A DNA stretch of 64,000 nucleotides from Gordonia jacobaea. Lineage in GTDB: Bacteria; Actinomycetota; Actinomycetes; Mycobacteriales; Mycobacteriaceae. This document shows, in pieces, positions 32,932 through 43,704 of this stretch. The notes under the pieces are model-generated. The model had not been told where the DNA came from, searched no databases, and saw only the letters and a list, made by a program, of their open reading frames with translations. Positions within the stretch are counted from its first letter, which is position 1, and each line of letters begins with the position of its first letter. A program made the position numbers and the translations under genes. The DNA lies in contig NZ_LDTZ01000018.1 of the NCBI RefSeq assembly GCF_001186365.1, positions 124,001 through 188,000 on the forward strand. The letters run 5' to 3'.

Positions 32932-34776
32932 TCAGGGAACCACAGCCGTCGAGAACACCGGCGTGATCGGCAGCCGCAGCGCACCAGGAGCGTCGGCGGG
33001 CACCACAGGGTGTGCGGGTGCGATCGGCGCGAGCCGCCTGTAACTGCTGCCCTGCTCGGGGCGCTGGTCATCTTCACCCTTGTTGGGCCACAACGAGATC
33101 GCGCGCTCGGCCTGCGCCGAGATGGTCAACGACGGGTTGACGCCGAGATTCGCCGAGACCGCGGCACCATCGGTGACATGCAGCGTCGGATAACCCCACA
33201 CACGGTGGTATGCGTCGACGACGCCGTTCGCAGGATCGTCGGAGATGGCACACCCGCCGAGGTAGTGGGCGGTGAGCGGCATGTTCATCACGTCGCCCCA
33301 GGTGCCGCCCGCGAGCCCTCCCGGCAGGATGTCGGCGATGCGTCGAGTTGCCTCGTTACCCTTGGGAATCCACGTCGGATTCGGCTCACCGTGCCCCTGC
33401 TTGCTCGTGACGTAACGGAACGGTCCGCGCTTACGCACGAACGTGGTCAGTGAGTTGTCACTGCTCTGCATGACCAGAGCGATCACGGTGCGCTGACTCC
33501 ACTTGCGCACGAAGAGAAGTCGCACGAGCAGGAAGGGGTTCCGCGCGATCTCCTTCAAGAACTGACCGAACCGGTTGCGCCTACTGCCACCGTCGGTGAG
33601 CACCGTCTGCAGATACGCAATCGCGTTGCTGCCCTTGCCATATCGAACTGGCTCGATATGCGTGTTGGGCTCCGGATGGAACGACGACGTGATCGCCACC
33701 CCGTGCGAATAGTCGTGTTGCGGATCGTATTTCGCAGCCATCGCGCCGAGGATCGACTCGGAGTTGGTACGCGTCAACGCGCCCATCGCGTCGGAGATCT
33801 TCGGAAGCGACGTCCCCTTGGCACGGTGAAGCAGCTTCTGCGTGTTGAACGTCCCGGCCGCGACGATCACCTGATCTGCGGTGAAGGTGCGCTTACCCGC
33901 GCCGAACGGACCCCACGACGACGAGCCCCTGGTGTCGACCTCCCACGTCCCGTCGGCACGCTGCGCGAGTCCGTCGACGGTGGTGCGGTCGATGATCGTT
34001 GCTCCGTTGCGCTCGGCGAGACCGAGGTAGTTCTTCATCAGGGTGTTCTTCGCGCCCACCCGGCAGCCGGTCATGCACGCCCCGCACTCGGTGCAGGCGG
34101 TCCGCTCGGGTCCGGCTCCACCGAAATACGGGTCCGGCACGGTCTCGCCCGGCACTCCCGCCAGGCCGGTCTTGGCACCGAAGAACACTCCGACCGGCGT
34201 CGAGGTGAAGGTGTTGGCCGCGCCCATCTGTTCGGCGACGGTACGCATCACCCGATCCGATTCTGTGACAGTGGGATTGGTGACGACGCCCAGCATCCGT
34301 CGCGCCTGCTCGTAATGCGGTGTGAGCTCGGCCTCCCAGTCGGTGATGTGGTTCCACTGGGGATCGGTGAAGAACGGAGTCGGAGGCTTGTACAGGGTGT
34401 TGGCGTAGTTGAGCGAGCCACCGCCGACGCCCGCTCCCGCCATGATCATCACGTCCTTGAGGGCGTGGATCCGCTGAATCCCGTACAGCCCGAGCTTCGG
34501 CGCCCACAGCCACTTGTGCAGACGCCAGCTCGTCTTCGCGAACTCGTGGTCTTCGAACCGACGTCCGGCTTCGATCACCCCGACGCGGTACCCCTTCTCG
34601 ACGAGGCGCAACGCACTGACGCTGCCGCCGAAACCGGAACCGACGATGAGCACGTCGAAGTCAGGCTCATTCTCGCGCTGGTTGAGCGCGTTGTTGCGCT
34701 GGTTGAGCGCGTTCTTGCGCTGGTTGAGCTTGTTCTTGCGCTGGTTGAGCTTGTCGAAACCATGGTGGGCTGCCAT
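32932..34776 (-). CDS. choD: GMC-type FAD oxidoreductase, ChoD/cholesterol-oxidase-like
   Basis: A 614-residue flavoprotein very like mycobacterial ChoD as I remember it. The FAD loop is FDVLIVGSGFGGSVSALRLVEKGYRVGVIEAG (residues ~43-75), the second FAD motif is GAGVGGGSLNYAN, and the C-terminus holds AHYLGGCAISDDP and DGAAVSANLGVNPSLTISAQAERA. CTECGACMTGCRVGAKNT is a four-Cys segment found in this subfamily. The steroid substrate is inferred from family only. Oddly, residues ~9-36 are four LNQRxNx heptads encoded by a 21-bp tandem repeat. The ATG at 34776 is chosen since TAGAAT is eight bases upstream; a TTG at 34782 is less likely. guaB3 lies 69 bases upstream, as in mycobacteria. Confidence 0.88.
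   Translation of the reverse strand: MAAHHGFDKLNQRKNKLNQRKNALNQRNNALNQRENEPDFDVLIVGSGFGGSVSALRLVEKGYRVGVIEAGRRFEDHEFAKTSWRLHKWLWAPKLGLYGIQRIHALKDVMIMAGAGVGGGSLNYANTLYKPPTPFFTDPQWNHITDWEAELTPHYEQARRMLGVVTNPTVTESDRVMRTVAEQMGAANTFTSTPVGVFFGAKTGLAGVPGETVPDPYFGGAGPERTACTECGACMTGCRVGAKNTLMKNYLGLAERNGATIIDRTTVDGLAQRADGTWEVDTRGSSSWGPFGAGKRTFTADQVIVAAGTFNTQKLLHRAKGTSLPKISDAMGALTRTNSESILGAMAAKYDPQHDYSHGVAITSSFHPEPNTHIEPVRYGKGSNAIAYLQTVLTDGGSRRNRFGQFLKEIARNPFLLVRLLFVRKWSQRTVIALVMQSSDNSLTTFVRKRGPFRYVTSKQGHGEPNPTWIPKGNEATRRIADILPGGLAGGTWGDVMNMPLTAHYLGGCAISDDPANGVVDAYHRVWGYPTLHVTDGAAVSANLGVNPSLTISAQAERAISLWPNKGEDDQRPEQGSSYRRLAPIAPAHPVVPADAPGALRLPITPVFSTAVVP
34676..34759 (-). repeat. Four 21-bp repeats inside the 5' end of the choD-like gene
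   Basis: Copies start at 34676, 34697, 34718 and 34739 (plus-strand words cgctggttgagc then variable bases). The period is in frame and gives LNQRxNx heptads. The start-proximal copy reads on the coding strand as ATGGTTTCGACAAGCTCAAC, a sequence that resembles interspersed repeats I recall in Gordonia-like genomes. Confidence 0.95.
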
Positions 34777-34845
34777 AGCCAACCATTCTAACGCCCGTTG
34801 TCACATGACGTGACGGCGGTCTCACCTGGTGGGCAGAAAACGCGG

Positions 34846-35988
34846 TTAGGCGCGAACAGACAACCCGACCTTCTGGAACTCCTTGAGATCGGAATAGCCG
34901 GCCTTCGCCATCGAACGACGCAGTGCGCCAACCAGATTCAGTTCTCCGAACGGGTCGTCGGACGGTCCGTTGAGTACCGTCTCGAGGCTCGGGCGTCCCA
35001 CGTCGGTCGCGACGCGCAGCAGCGCGCCGCGCGGAGTGTCAGGATGCGCTGCGGCCGACGGCCAATACCATCCTTGACCTGGGGCTTCGGCTGCTGCGGC
35101 CAGCGGCGTACCGAGCACCGCGGCATCGGCACCACAGGCGATCGCCTTGGCGAGGTCGCCAGAGGTGTGGATGTCGCCGTCGGCGATGACGTGCACATAG
35201 CGGCCGCCGGTCTCGTCGAGGTACTCCCGACGCGCAGCTGCGGCGTCGGCGATGGCGGTGGCCATCGGAACGCCGATACCGAGCACCTCCGATGTCGTCG
35301 TCGCTCCTTCGGCCGAGCCGTATCCGACGATCACGCCGGCAGCGCCGGTCCGCATCAGGTGGAGGGCGGTCCGGTGGTCGTGTACGCCGCCCGCGATCAC
35401 CGGGATGTCGAGTTCGGCGATGAACGTCTTGAGGTTGAGTGGTTCTTCTTCACCGCGGACAACATGCTCGGCGGAGATGATCGTGCCGTGCACGACCAGG
35501 ATCTCGACGCCGGCGGCGAGGAGTGCGGGCGTCAGTTCCGGTGCGTGTTGCGGACTCACCCGAACGGCGGTCGTCACACCCGCGTCACGCACAAAGCTCA
35601 CGGCTTCGCCGAGAAGATCGGTGTCGATCGGGGCGCGATGCAGTTCCTGCAGGAAGCGCACGGGCGCGGATGGGTCCGGATCGTTGAGCGCGATGTCGAC
35701 GAGTTGCGCGATCTTGCCCTCGACGTCGCGGTGGCGCGCCCAGAGTCCCTCACCGTTGATTGCGCCGAGCGAACCGAGCCTTCCCAGCGCCACCGCCATC
35801 TGCGGCGAGACGAGGGCGTCGGTGGGATGGCTCAGTATCGGCGAGTTGAACCGGTAGGCGTCGATCTGCCAGGCCGTCGACACTTCCTTCGATGAGCGCG
35901 TCCGTCGTGACGGGACGATGCTGATGTCGTCGAGTTCATATGTTCGACGGGCGGTTCTGCCCATGCCGATGTCGGTCAGGTCACGCAC
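34846..35988 (-). CDS. guaB3: GuaB3 family IMP-dehydrogenase-related protein
   Basis: A 380-residue (beta/alpha)8-barrel of the IMPDH/GMP-reductase superfamily without CBS domains. It begins GMGRTARRTYELDDISIVPSRRTRSSKEVSTAW, the hallmark of the actinobacterial GuaB3 subfamily, and includes HVIADGDIHTSGDLAKAIACGADAAVLG. Where IMPDH has the catalytic-Cys loop (GPGSICTTR) this protein has VGYGSAEGATTTSEVLG, with no Cys, so classical IMP dehydrogenase activity is doubtful. Its exact role is unsettled. The GTG at 35988 follows AGAGG. It lies downstream of guaB on the same strand with a 76-base gap containing a strong hairpin. Confidence 0.9.
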   Translation of the reverse strand: MRDLTDIGMGRTARRTYELDDISIVPSRRTRSSKEVSTAWQIDAYRFNSPILSHPTDALVSPQMAVALGRLGSLGAINGEGLWARHRDVEGKIAQLVDIALNDPDPSAPVRFLQELHRAPIDTDLLGEAVSFVRDAGVTTAVRVSPQHAPELTPALLAAGVEILVVHGTIISAEHVVRGEEEPLNLKTFIAELDIPVIAGGVHDHRTALHLMRTGAAGVIVGYGSAEGATTTSEVLGIGVPMATAIADAAAARREYLDETGGRYVHVIADGDIHTSGDLAKAIACGADAAVLGTPLAAAAEAPGQGWYWPSAAAHPDTPRGALLRVATDVGRPSLETVLNGPSDDPFGELNLVGALRRSMAKAGYSDLKEFQKVGLSVRA

Positions 35989-36035
35989 CGTTGCGCCTCT
36001 CTAGGGGGTTGATGGACTGCTATTCGACTGTGCGG

Positions 36036-36060
36036 CGTCGTGATCGCAACGATCACGACG
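36036..36060. terminator. Perfect 11-bp hairpin between guaB and guaB3
   Basis: CGTCGTGATCG (36036-36046), loop CAA, CGATCACGACG (36050-36060). It lies 4 bases after the guaB stop, with no T run, so it may be an mRNA-stabilising or partial-termination hairpin that sets the guaB:guaB3 ratio. Confidence 0.6.
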
Positions 36061-36064
36061 ACGT

Positions 36065-37708
<1,644 letters not shown>

Positions 37709-38098
37709 GTGCGTGATCATCTCCCACCGGGCCTTCCACCAGACCCGTTCGCCGACGACCCCAGCGATCCGGCTTCCATGCTGGATTCGATGGAGCCTGG
37801 CATCCCCTTGGACGAGAGTGAGCGGCTCGCGGTCGAAGAGGATCTGGCCGACCTCGCCGTCTATGAGGCATTGCTGGCACATCGTGGGATTCGTGGGCTC
37901 GTCGTCGTCTGCGACGACTGCCAGGAAGACCATTACCACGACTGGGACATGCTGCGCGCCAACCTACTTCAACTATTGATCGACGGAACCGTGCGGCCGC
38001 ATGAGCCCGCTGTCGATCCGCGTCCCGACGCCTACGTCACCTGGGACTACTGCCGCGGCTATGCCGACGCGCACCATCACATCGACGACGACCGCTGA
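37709..38098 (+). CDS. DUF5319 protein (Rv3412-like)
   Basis: A 129-residue acidic cytoplasmic protein, conserved between guaB and the sigD locus in mycobacteria and relatives. The core holds VVVCDDCQEDHYHDWDMLRANLLQLL and later YVTWDYCRGYADAHHH: Cys-x2-Cys plus His and a second Cys suggest metal binding, but this is inference. No enzymatic motif is known. The GTG at 37709 is six bases after TACGGT and gives the usual start RDHLPPGLPPDPFADDP; upstream starts lack support. Confidence 0.8.
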   Translation: MRDHLPPGLPPDPFADDPSDPASMLDSMEPGIPLDESERLAVEEDLADLAVYEALLAHRGIRGLVVVCDDCQEDHYHDWDMLRANLLQLLIDGTVRPHEPAVDPRPDAYVTWDYCRGYADAHHHIDDDR

Positions 38099-38145
38099 GA
38101 TACCGAGCACAGCGTCTCGGGCGTCGCACACAGCTGACATCACGA

Positions 38146-38187
38146 AACAAGCCACGAGCGCCGCAATCGCGGAGCTCGTGGCTTGTT
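38146..38187. terminator. Strong hairpin between the DUF5319 gene and rsdA
   Basis: AACAAGCCACGAGC (38146-38159) pairs perfectly with GCTCGTGGCTTGTT (38174-38187), with an inner CCGC/GCGG stem. It lies 48 bases after the DUF5319 stop and 64 bases past the rsdA stop, so it can serve both convergent genes. The T run is poor, as usual in GC-rich actinobacteria. Confidence 0.8.
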
Positions 38188-38250
38188 CGATTGTCTCGCC
38201 CGATTGACCTGTCCTACACCGAAGGTCTTAATCCGTCTGACTGACGCAGA

Positions 38251-39189
38251 TCAGCTCGACGGTGGCCAGCTGCTCGACGGACCGTCGTTTGCCGCCGTAG
38301 TGGTGGTCGTGGTCGTCGTCGGCGGCTTGGTTGTGGTCGTCGGGGTCTGGCTGGTCTCAGGCGGAGTCGTCTGAGGCGACGTCGTCTCGGGCTTTGTCTG
38401 ACTCGTGAGCGGGTCGGTCGGCTGTTGCGGCTCCGACGTTCGCGCCTGGGAGGTATCGACGTTTCCGCCGTTCGGCGACGTTGCCGAGGTACCGCTGCGC
38501 ACGGTTGTCCCGGTGTCGGCTCGCAGGCGTCCGATCCACTCGTCCATGTGTGAGCGGGTGTCTGAGTCGCGAACCGGCCCCATCGAATTCTCTGCCTGCG
38601 AGATCAACGATTCGGCGGCAGGCGTGTTGCCTGCGGCGAGTTCGGCTTCGGCCTTCTCGAGGTTCGAACGCACGTCGTATGCGGCTTGCGTTTCCGATGC
38701 AGCCTGCGCGAACACGACCTTCTTGACGTTCCACAGCGGGTCGCCCGGTTCGGAACCCTGCGACATCACGGTGAGCCCTGCTGCCGCGACGATGGCAACT
38801 GCTGCGGCCCCGGCGACGATACGCAGGGTGCGCACCACGGTACGGGTCCGAGCCCTCGGACGTTCCGCAGCGATCGCGTTCTCGACGTCGGCGACAGTCG
38901 GGCCGAGCGGCAGCGGATCGGCTAGCGACTCGTGGCGCCACGCGGAGAGCAGACCCGCGAGCTCGTACTCGGCGTCATCGCGCGTCGGCGTCGGAACGTC
39001 GTGCGACAGTGCGTCGATGAACGCGTCGTCGAATTGGACCGCGGAGATGTCCACGGGCGTGTCGTCGGGAGTCGACCACTCCCCTGTGGGATTTCTGTAC
39101 GCACCAGTTCCGGTGTCATGCATGCCCCCCGACTGCCGCCGACCCGGCACGGAGCGACCACGATGCGACTCATGCTCGTCGTTCATCAT
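38251..39189 (-). CDS. rsdA: Anti-sigma-D factor RsdA
   Basis: A 312-residue single-pass membrane protein. The cytoplasmic N-terminus contains VDISAVQFDDAFIDALSHD, which matches the sigma-binding segment of mycobacterial RsdA. One membrane helix follows (IVAGAAAVAIVAAAGLTVM, about 128-146). The extracytoplasmic part has a helical stretch (QAASETQAAYDVRSNLEKAEAELAAGN) and ends in a Thr/Pro-rich tail. It holds SigD inactive at the membrane until regulated proteolysis. Its start overlaps the sigD 3' end by 20 bases, so synthesis is coupled. Confidence 0.88.
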   Translation of the reverse strand: MMNDEHESHRGRSVPGRRQSGGMHDTGTGAYRNPTGEWSTPDDTPVDISAVQFDDAFIDALSHDVPTPTRDDAEYELAGLLSAWRHESLADPLPLGPTVADVENAIAAERPRARTRTVVRTLRIVAGAAAVAIVAAAGLTVMSQGSEPGDPLWNVKKVVFAQAASETQAAYDVRSNLEKAEAELAAGNTPAAESLISQAENSMGPVRDSDTRSHMDEWIGRLRADTGTTVRSGTSATSPNGGNVDTSQARTSEPQQPTDPLTSQTKPETTSPQTTPPETSQTPTTTTKPPTTTTTTTTAANDGPSSSWPPSS

Positions 39190-39757
39190 GTCCTCCCGCC
39201 TTTCTCAGCTGTTCCTTCAACTTGGCCAAAGCTCGGTGTTGCGCGACGCGAACCGCACCGGGGGTGCTTCCCACGGCTTCCGCGGTCTCCTCAGCGGACA
39301 GTCCGACGACCAGACGCAGGATGAGCACTTCGCGTTGCTTCTCCGGAATCAACGCGAGAAGTGCTTTCATCTCACGGCTGGCGTCGGCGTCGAGTGCGCT
39401 CTGCTCTGGTCCTCCAGTGACCTGGACGACCTCGGGGAGCTGCTCGACGGGGTCAGCCTTCACACGACCGGCGACGCGCATGGCGTCAGCTACCTTGTGC
39501 GAGGCAATGCCGTACACAAAGGCCATGAACGGTCGCCCCTGGTCTTGATACCGGGGCAGCGCGGTCATGACAGCCATAAGGGCCTCCTGCGCCACGTCGT
39601 CAGCGGAGAACAAATGGCGTTCTCCGACACCGATTCGCCCTCGGCAGTAGCGCACGATCGGTTCCTGCACACTTTCGAGGACTGACGTGAGTGCGACCCG
39701 GTCGCCCGACGCGGCTGCGCGGACGGCTTCGTCTAACTCAACACCTGTCAGTTTCAT
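39170..39757 (-). CDS. sigD: ECF RNA polymerase sigma factor SigD
   Basis: A 195-residue ECF sigma factor. Region 2 reads DDVAQEALMAVMTALPRYQDQGRPFMAFVYGIASHKVADAMR, and region 4 reads LIPEKQREVLILRLVVGLSAEETAEAVGSTPGAVRVAQHRALAKLKEQL. Position next to rsdA, the Rv3415c-like gene and whiB3 identifies it as SigD, which in mycobacteria affects stationary-phase and ribosomal gene expression. The ATG at 39757 (MKLTGVELDEAVRAAASGD) is chosen because the upstream in-frame 43 residues have no sigma-factor similarity. Confidence 0.92.
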   Translation of the reverse strand: MKLTGVELDEAVRAAASGDRVALTSVLESVQEPIVRYCRGRIGVGERHLFSADDVAQEALMAVMTALPRYQDQGRPFMAFVYGIASHKVADAMRVAGRVKADPVEQLPEVVQVTGGPEQSALDADASREMKALLALIPEKQREVLILRLVVGLSAEETAEAVGSTPGAVRVAQHRALAKLKEQLRKAGGHDERRA

Positions 39758-39818
39758 CGTCAGTTGAGATTCCCGTGTTACACGTTTGTGTTGCCTGATC
39801 AATCGGGTCGTGATGGAT

Positions 39819-40622
39819 CTACGAGCGGCCGGCGAACGGCATCCCCCGATCCACAAGCATGTCATGCGACGCGTTGATGCTTGCAATCGTTGTATCCGAC
39901 GTGTCGCCGAGGCCTTGCAGCAAAGACAACGACGCCCAGGTCAGAGGTAAAAATCCACCTGCCTGCGCGCGCCGAAGACATGCCCTCGCGACGGTGAGCG
40001 CGTCGGATGTATCGATCGCGGACGCCGCGGCGATGAGATCTGTCTTGATGTGATGACGCTCATGATTCGCCGAGACCGAGGCCATCATTTTTTGGGCCTC
40101 ACCGATAAGTCGACGCGCCCGGTCTGCGTCGCCGGTGTAGATGGCCAGCTCAGCACCGACCCATCGCTCCCGCACGCGCGGGCGGACCTCGGTGACGAAA
40201 GTCGTCCACGCGTCGGAGCCCGCTTCCTCGACGTCGCGGCCATCGTGCAGCTCTCGCGCCCGGATGAGCAGCCGAGCCGAGGCCGAGAATCGGAACAGAC
40301 CCAGATTGTCGGCCGCGAGGCCTACGACGGCGTCGTGCGCGGCAACGCGAACCCACGGATCTGTGGAGCCGAAGGGATCATCGAGTTCAGCCAGCGCCGC
40401 GGCGTCGAACCCGACGGCGAGGTCGTGTCGACCCGACTGTCGGTGTAGTGAGGCCGTGGTACTGAACGCCAAGGAGATCACCTCTCTGGCGTCGACCGCT
40501 CTGGCGTGCGCACGAAGCCGGTCGAGCATGGTCAGCGCTGCGGCCCCGTCGCCAAGCCCTCCTCGTACGACGGCCGCCCACCATTGCTGTCGCAGCGAAT
40601 TCAACACAATCTCGTGGTCCAC
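39819..40622 (-). CDS. Helical-repeat protein of unknown function (Rv3415c-like)
   Basis: A 267-residue all-alpha protein with TPR-like helix pairs: ALTMLDRLRAHARAVDAREVISLAFSTTASLHRQSGRHDLAVGFDAAALAELDD and later ELAIYTGDADRARRLIGEAQKMMASV. No catalytic motif or membrane segment is visible. It sits just upstream of sigD on the same strand, 61 bases away, as the uncharacterised Rv3415c does in M. tuberculosis. It may form an operon with sigD-rsdA and may be a protein-protein scaffold, but that is inference. The GTG start at 40622 follows GGAAG. Confidence 0.72.
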   Translation of the reverse strand: MDHEIVLNSLRQQWWAAVVRGGLGDGAAALTMLDRLRAHARAVDAREVISLAFSTTASLHRQSGRHDLAVGFDAAALAELDDPFGSTDPWVRVAAHDAVVGLAADNLGLFRFSASARLLIRARELHDGRDVEEAGSDAWTTFVTEVRPRVRERWVGAELAIYTGDADRARRLIGEAQKMMASVSANHERHHIKTDLIAAASAIDTSDALTVARACLRRAQAGGFLPLTWASLSLLQGLGDTSDTTIASINASHDMLVDRGMPFAGRS

Positions 40623-41074
40623 ATCACTTCCATCGTCTCCGTTTTCCTGAATTTAACCTGTTGTCACAATTCTTTAATTCGACGCCAACGTCACGTACGC
40701 ATGATGAGAACATTTCCTTCGTGTTACTCGGCGTTCTCGGCCCCGCACGCGCCTACGATCGCACTTTCGCTCGAAGAGAGCGAAATCAATCCGCATCCAT
40801 GCAGGTCACGGCATGTCATCGGACCCTGACGAGGGTCTCCGCAGGTGGCAGGGTCGGCCTGTGCTAGCCCAGGCCAACCACACAACATTTCGTTAACAAC
40901 GATGGAATTTTTTGAACGATCTTGTCCTCAAGAGGCACTATTGACGCTGTTTCCGTCGTCCGCCTAGTGTTTGCGATGCACAGCCGATAGCGGCGATGCG
41001 CCAGTGTGGTTCCGCCGGTCTCGCGGCCGACGGAGCAGTGCAGCGGTACCTCGAGAATCAAAGGAGTTCGTGCC
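40623..41074. promoter_or_regulatory. whiB3: 452-base regulatory region upstream of whiB3
   Basis: No gene is convincing here. On the plus strand TTGACG (40941-40946) and TAGTGT (40965-40970), 18 bases apart, form a good promoter for whiB3 and imply a leader of about 100 bases. The left part is AT-richer and must hold the promoter of the leftward Rv3415c-like gene. A long leader fits the known complex regulation of whiB3 in mycobacteria, but no named binding site is visible. Confidence 0.6.
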
Positions 41075-41371
41075 ATGCCTCAGCCAAATCACCTCCCCGG
41101 ACCTAATGCCGATATCTGGGATTGGCAAATGCAAGGCCTATGTCGCGGCGTCGACTCCTCTATGTTCTTTCATCCCGATGGCGAGCGCGGCCGGGCACGA
41201 GCTCAGAGAGAGCGTCGCGCAAAAGAAATGTGCCACCAGTGCCCGGTGATCGCGCATTGCCGTGAGCACGCTCTCGCAGTCGCTGAGCCGTACGGGATCT
41301 GGGGCGGACTCTCGGAGTCCGAACGCAGCATGCTGATGAAGCGCGGCGTCGGACGTCGCATCGCGAGCTGA
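41075..41371 (+). CDS. whiB3: WhiB3, [4Fe-4S] redox-sensing transcription factor
   Basis: A 98-residue WhiB-family protein. The four cluster ligands are Cys23, Cys53, Cys56 and Cys62 (CHQCPVIAHC), and GIWGGLSESER is the conserved turn that contacts sigma region 4. The N-terminus MPQPNHLPGPNADIWDWQMQGLCRGVDSSMFFHPDGERGRAR closely follows mycobacterial WhiB3 as I recall it, and the sigD/groEL1 neighbourhood agrees. WhiB3 responds to O2/NO and redox state and adjusts lipid and redox metabolism. The ATG at 41075 follows AAGGAG (41061-41066). A strong terminator lies 40 bases downstream. Confidence 0.94.
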   Translation: MPQPNHLPGPNADIWDWQMQGLCRGVDSSMFFHPDGERGRARAQRERRAKEMCHQCPVIAHCREHALAVAEPYGIWGGLSESERSMLMKRGVGRRIAS

Positions 41372-41410
41372 CCGAGCACTCACACACAGCAGACGACAAG
41401 ACCACAAAGA

Positions 41411-41450
41411 AGCCCGGGCCGACCATCTGGTCGGCCCGGGCTCCTTTTTG
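41411..41450 (+). terminator. Rho-independent terminator of whiB3
   Basis: AGCCCGGGCCGACCA (41411-41425), loop TC, TGGTCGGCCCGGGCT (41428-41442): a perfect 15-bp stem followed by CCTTTTTG. It serves whiB3 and lies 54 bases beyond the convergent groEL gene's stop, where it could also stop groEL transcripts. Confidence 0.95.
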
Positions 41451-41504
41451 CCTCTTGCAGTTGTGTCACATGCGGTCAGAGATCAGACCGCGAGCACCGC
41501 TCGG

Positions 41505-43139
<1,635 letters not shown>

Positions 43140-43172
43140 CTACTGGGGAAATGAATGGGGGCACAACGTAGT

Positions 43173-43206
43173 CCGCCCCGGGGTCTGCGTACAGACCCCG
43201 GGGCGG
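43173..43206. other. Very stable hairpin in the groES-groEL1 intercistronic region
   Basis: CCGCCCCGGGGTCTG (43173-43187), loop CGTA, CAGACCCCGGGGCGG (43192-43206): 15 perfect, mostly GC pairs and a CGTA tetraloop. It starts 27 bases after the groES stop codon. No T run follows, so an mRNA processing or stabilising role, or partial attenuation, is more likely than full termination. Confidence 0.85.
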
Positions 43207-43233
43207 AACGACCACACGTTGGTCCGTGGGGTC

Positions 43234-43533
43234 TTACTTGCCGATCACCGCGAGCACGTCGCGGGACGAGAGGATCAGGTACTCCTCGCCGGCATACTTG
43301 ATTTCGGTGCCGCCGTACTTGCTGTAGATGACGGTGTCGCCTTCTTTGACGTCGACAGGGACGCGGTTGCCCTGCTCGGTGACACGCCCTTCGCCGACGG
43401 CGATGACGGTGCCCTCCTGGGGCTTCTCCTTGGCGGTATCCGGGATGACCAGACCGGATGCGGTGGTCGTCTCGGCCTCCACAGCCTGCACCAGGATCTT
43501 GTCCTCAAGCGGCTTGATGTTCACGCTCGCCAC
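43234..43533 (-). CDS. groES: Co-chaperonin GroES (10 kDa)
   Basis: A 99-residue lid of the chaperonin. Family sequence runs from [20 protein letters not shown] through the mobile-loop segment [28 protein letters not shown] to [24 protein letters not shown]. The GTG at 43533 gives the standard start; the longer in-frame ORF would run into the CIRCE/promoter region. First gene of the groES-groEL1 operon. Confidence 0.97.
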   Translation of the reverse strand: MASVNIKPLEDKILVQAVEAETTTASGLVIPDTAKEKPQEGTVIAVGEGRVTEQGNRVPVDVKEGDTVIYSKYGGTEIKYAGEEYLILSSRDVLAVIGK

Positions 43534-43637
43534 GATGTGAGTCCTCAACTTTCTCATCCGAGAAACGATGTATGTGTTTGCGGGCCCTGCACGAAACCTC
43601 GTCGTCGCGGGTGGCCGAGGTTCACTTTCAGTGCCTA

Positions 43638-43671
43638 CTGGCACTCTATACGTGAGAGTGCCAGCACTCAA
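43638..43671 (-). promoter_or_regulatory. groES promoter with CIRCE (HrcA operator)
   Basis: CTGGCACTC-N9-GAGTGCCAG (43638-43664) matches the CIRCE consensus TTAGCACTC-N9-GAGTGCTAA in 14 of 18 arm positions. On the minus strand TTGAGT (43671-43666) and TAGAGT (43648-43643) are 17 bases apart and form the promoter, which CIRCE overlaps. HrcA binding would block it; heat relieves this. The leader to groES is about 100 bases. Confidence 0.9.
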
Positions 43672-43704
43672 GGGGCACGGGTGCAAACGTCTCCCCTACG
43701 CGGC

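Noticed and set aside
40661-40867. Small plus-strand frames in the gap before whiB3
   Set aside because: No ribosome-binding site, no motif, and unusual codon use compared with neighbours; treated as non-coding.
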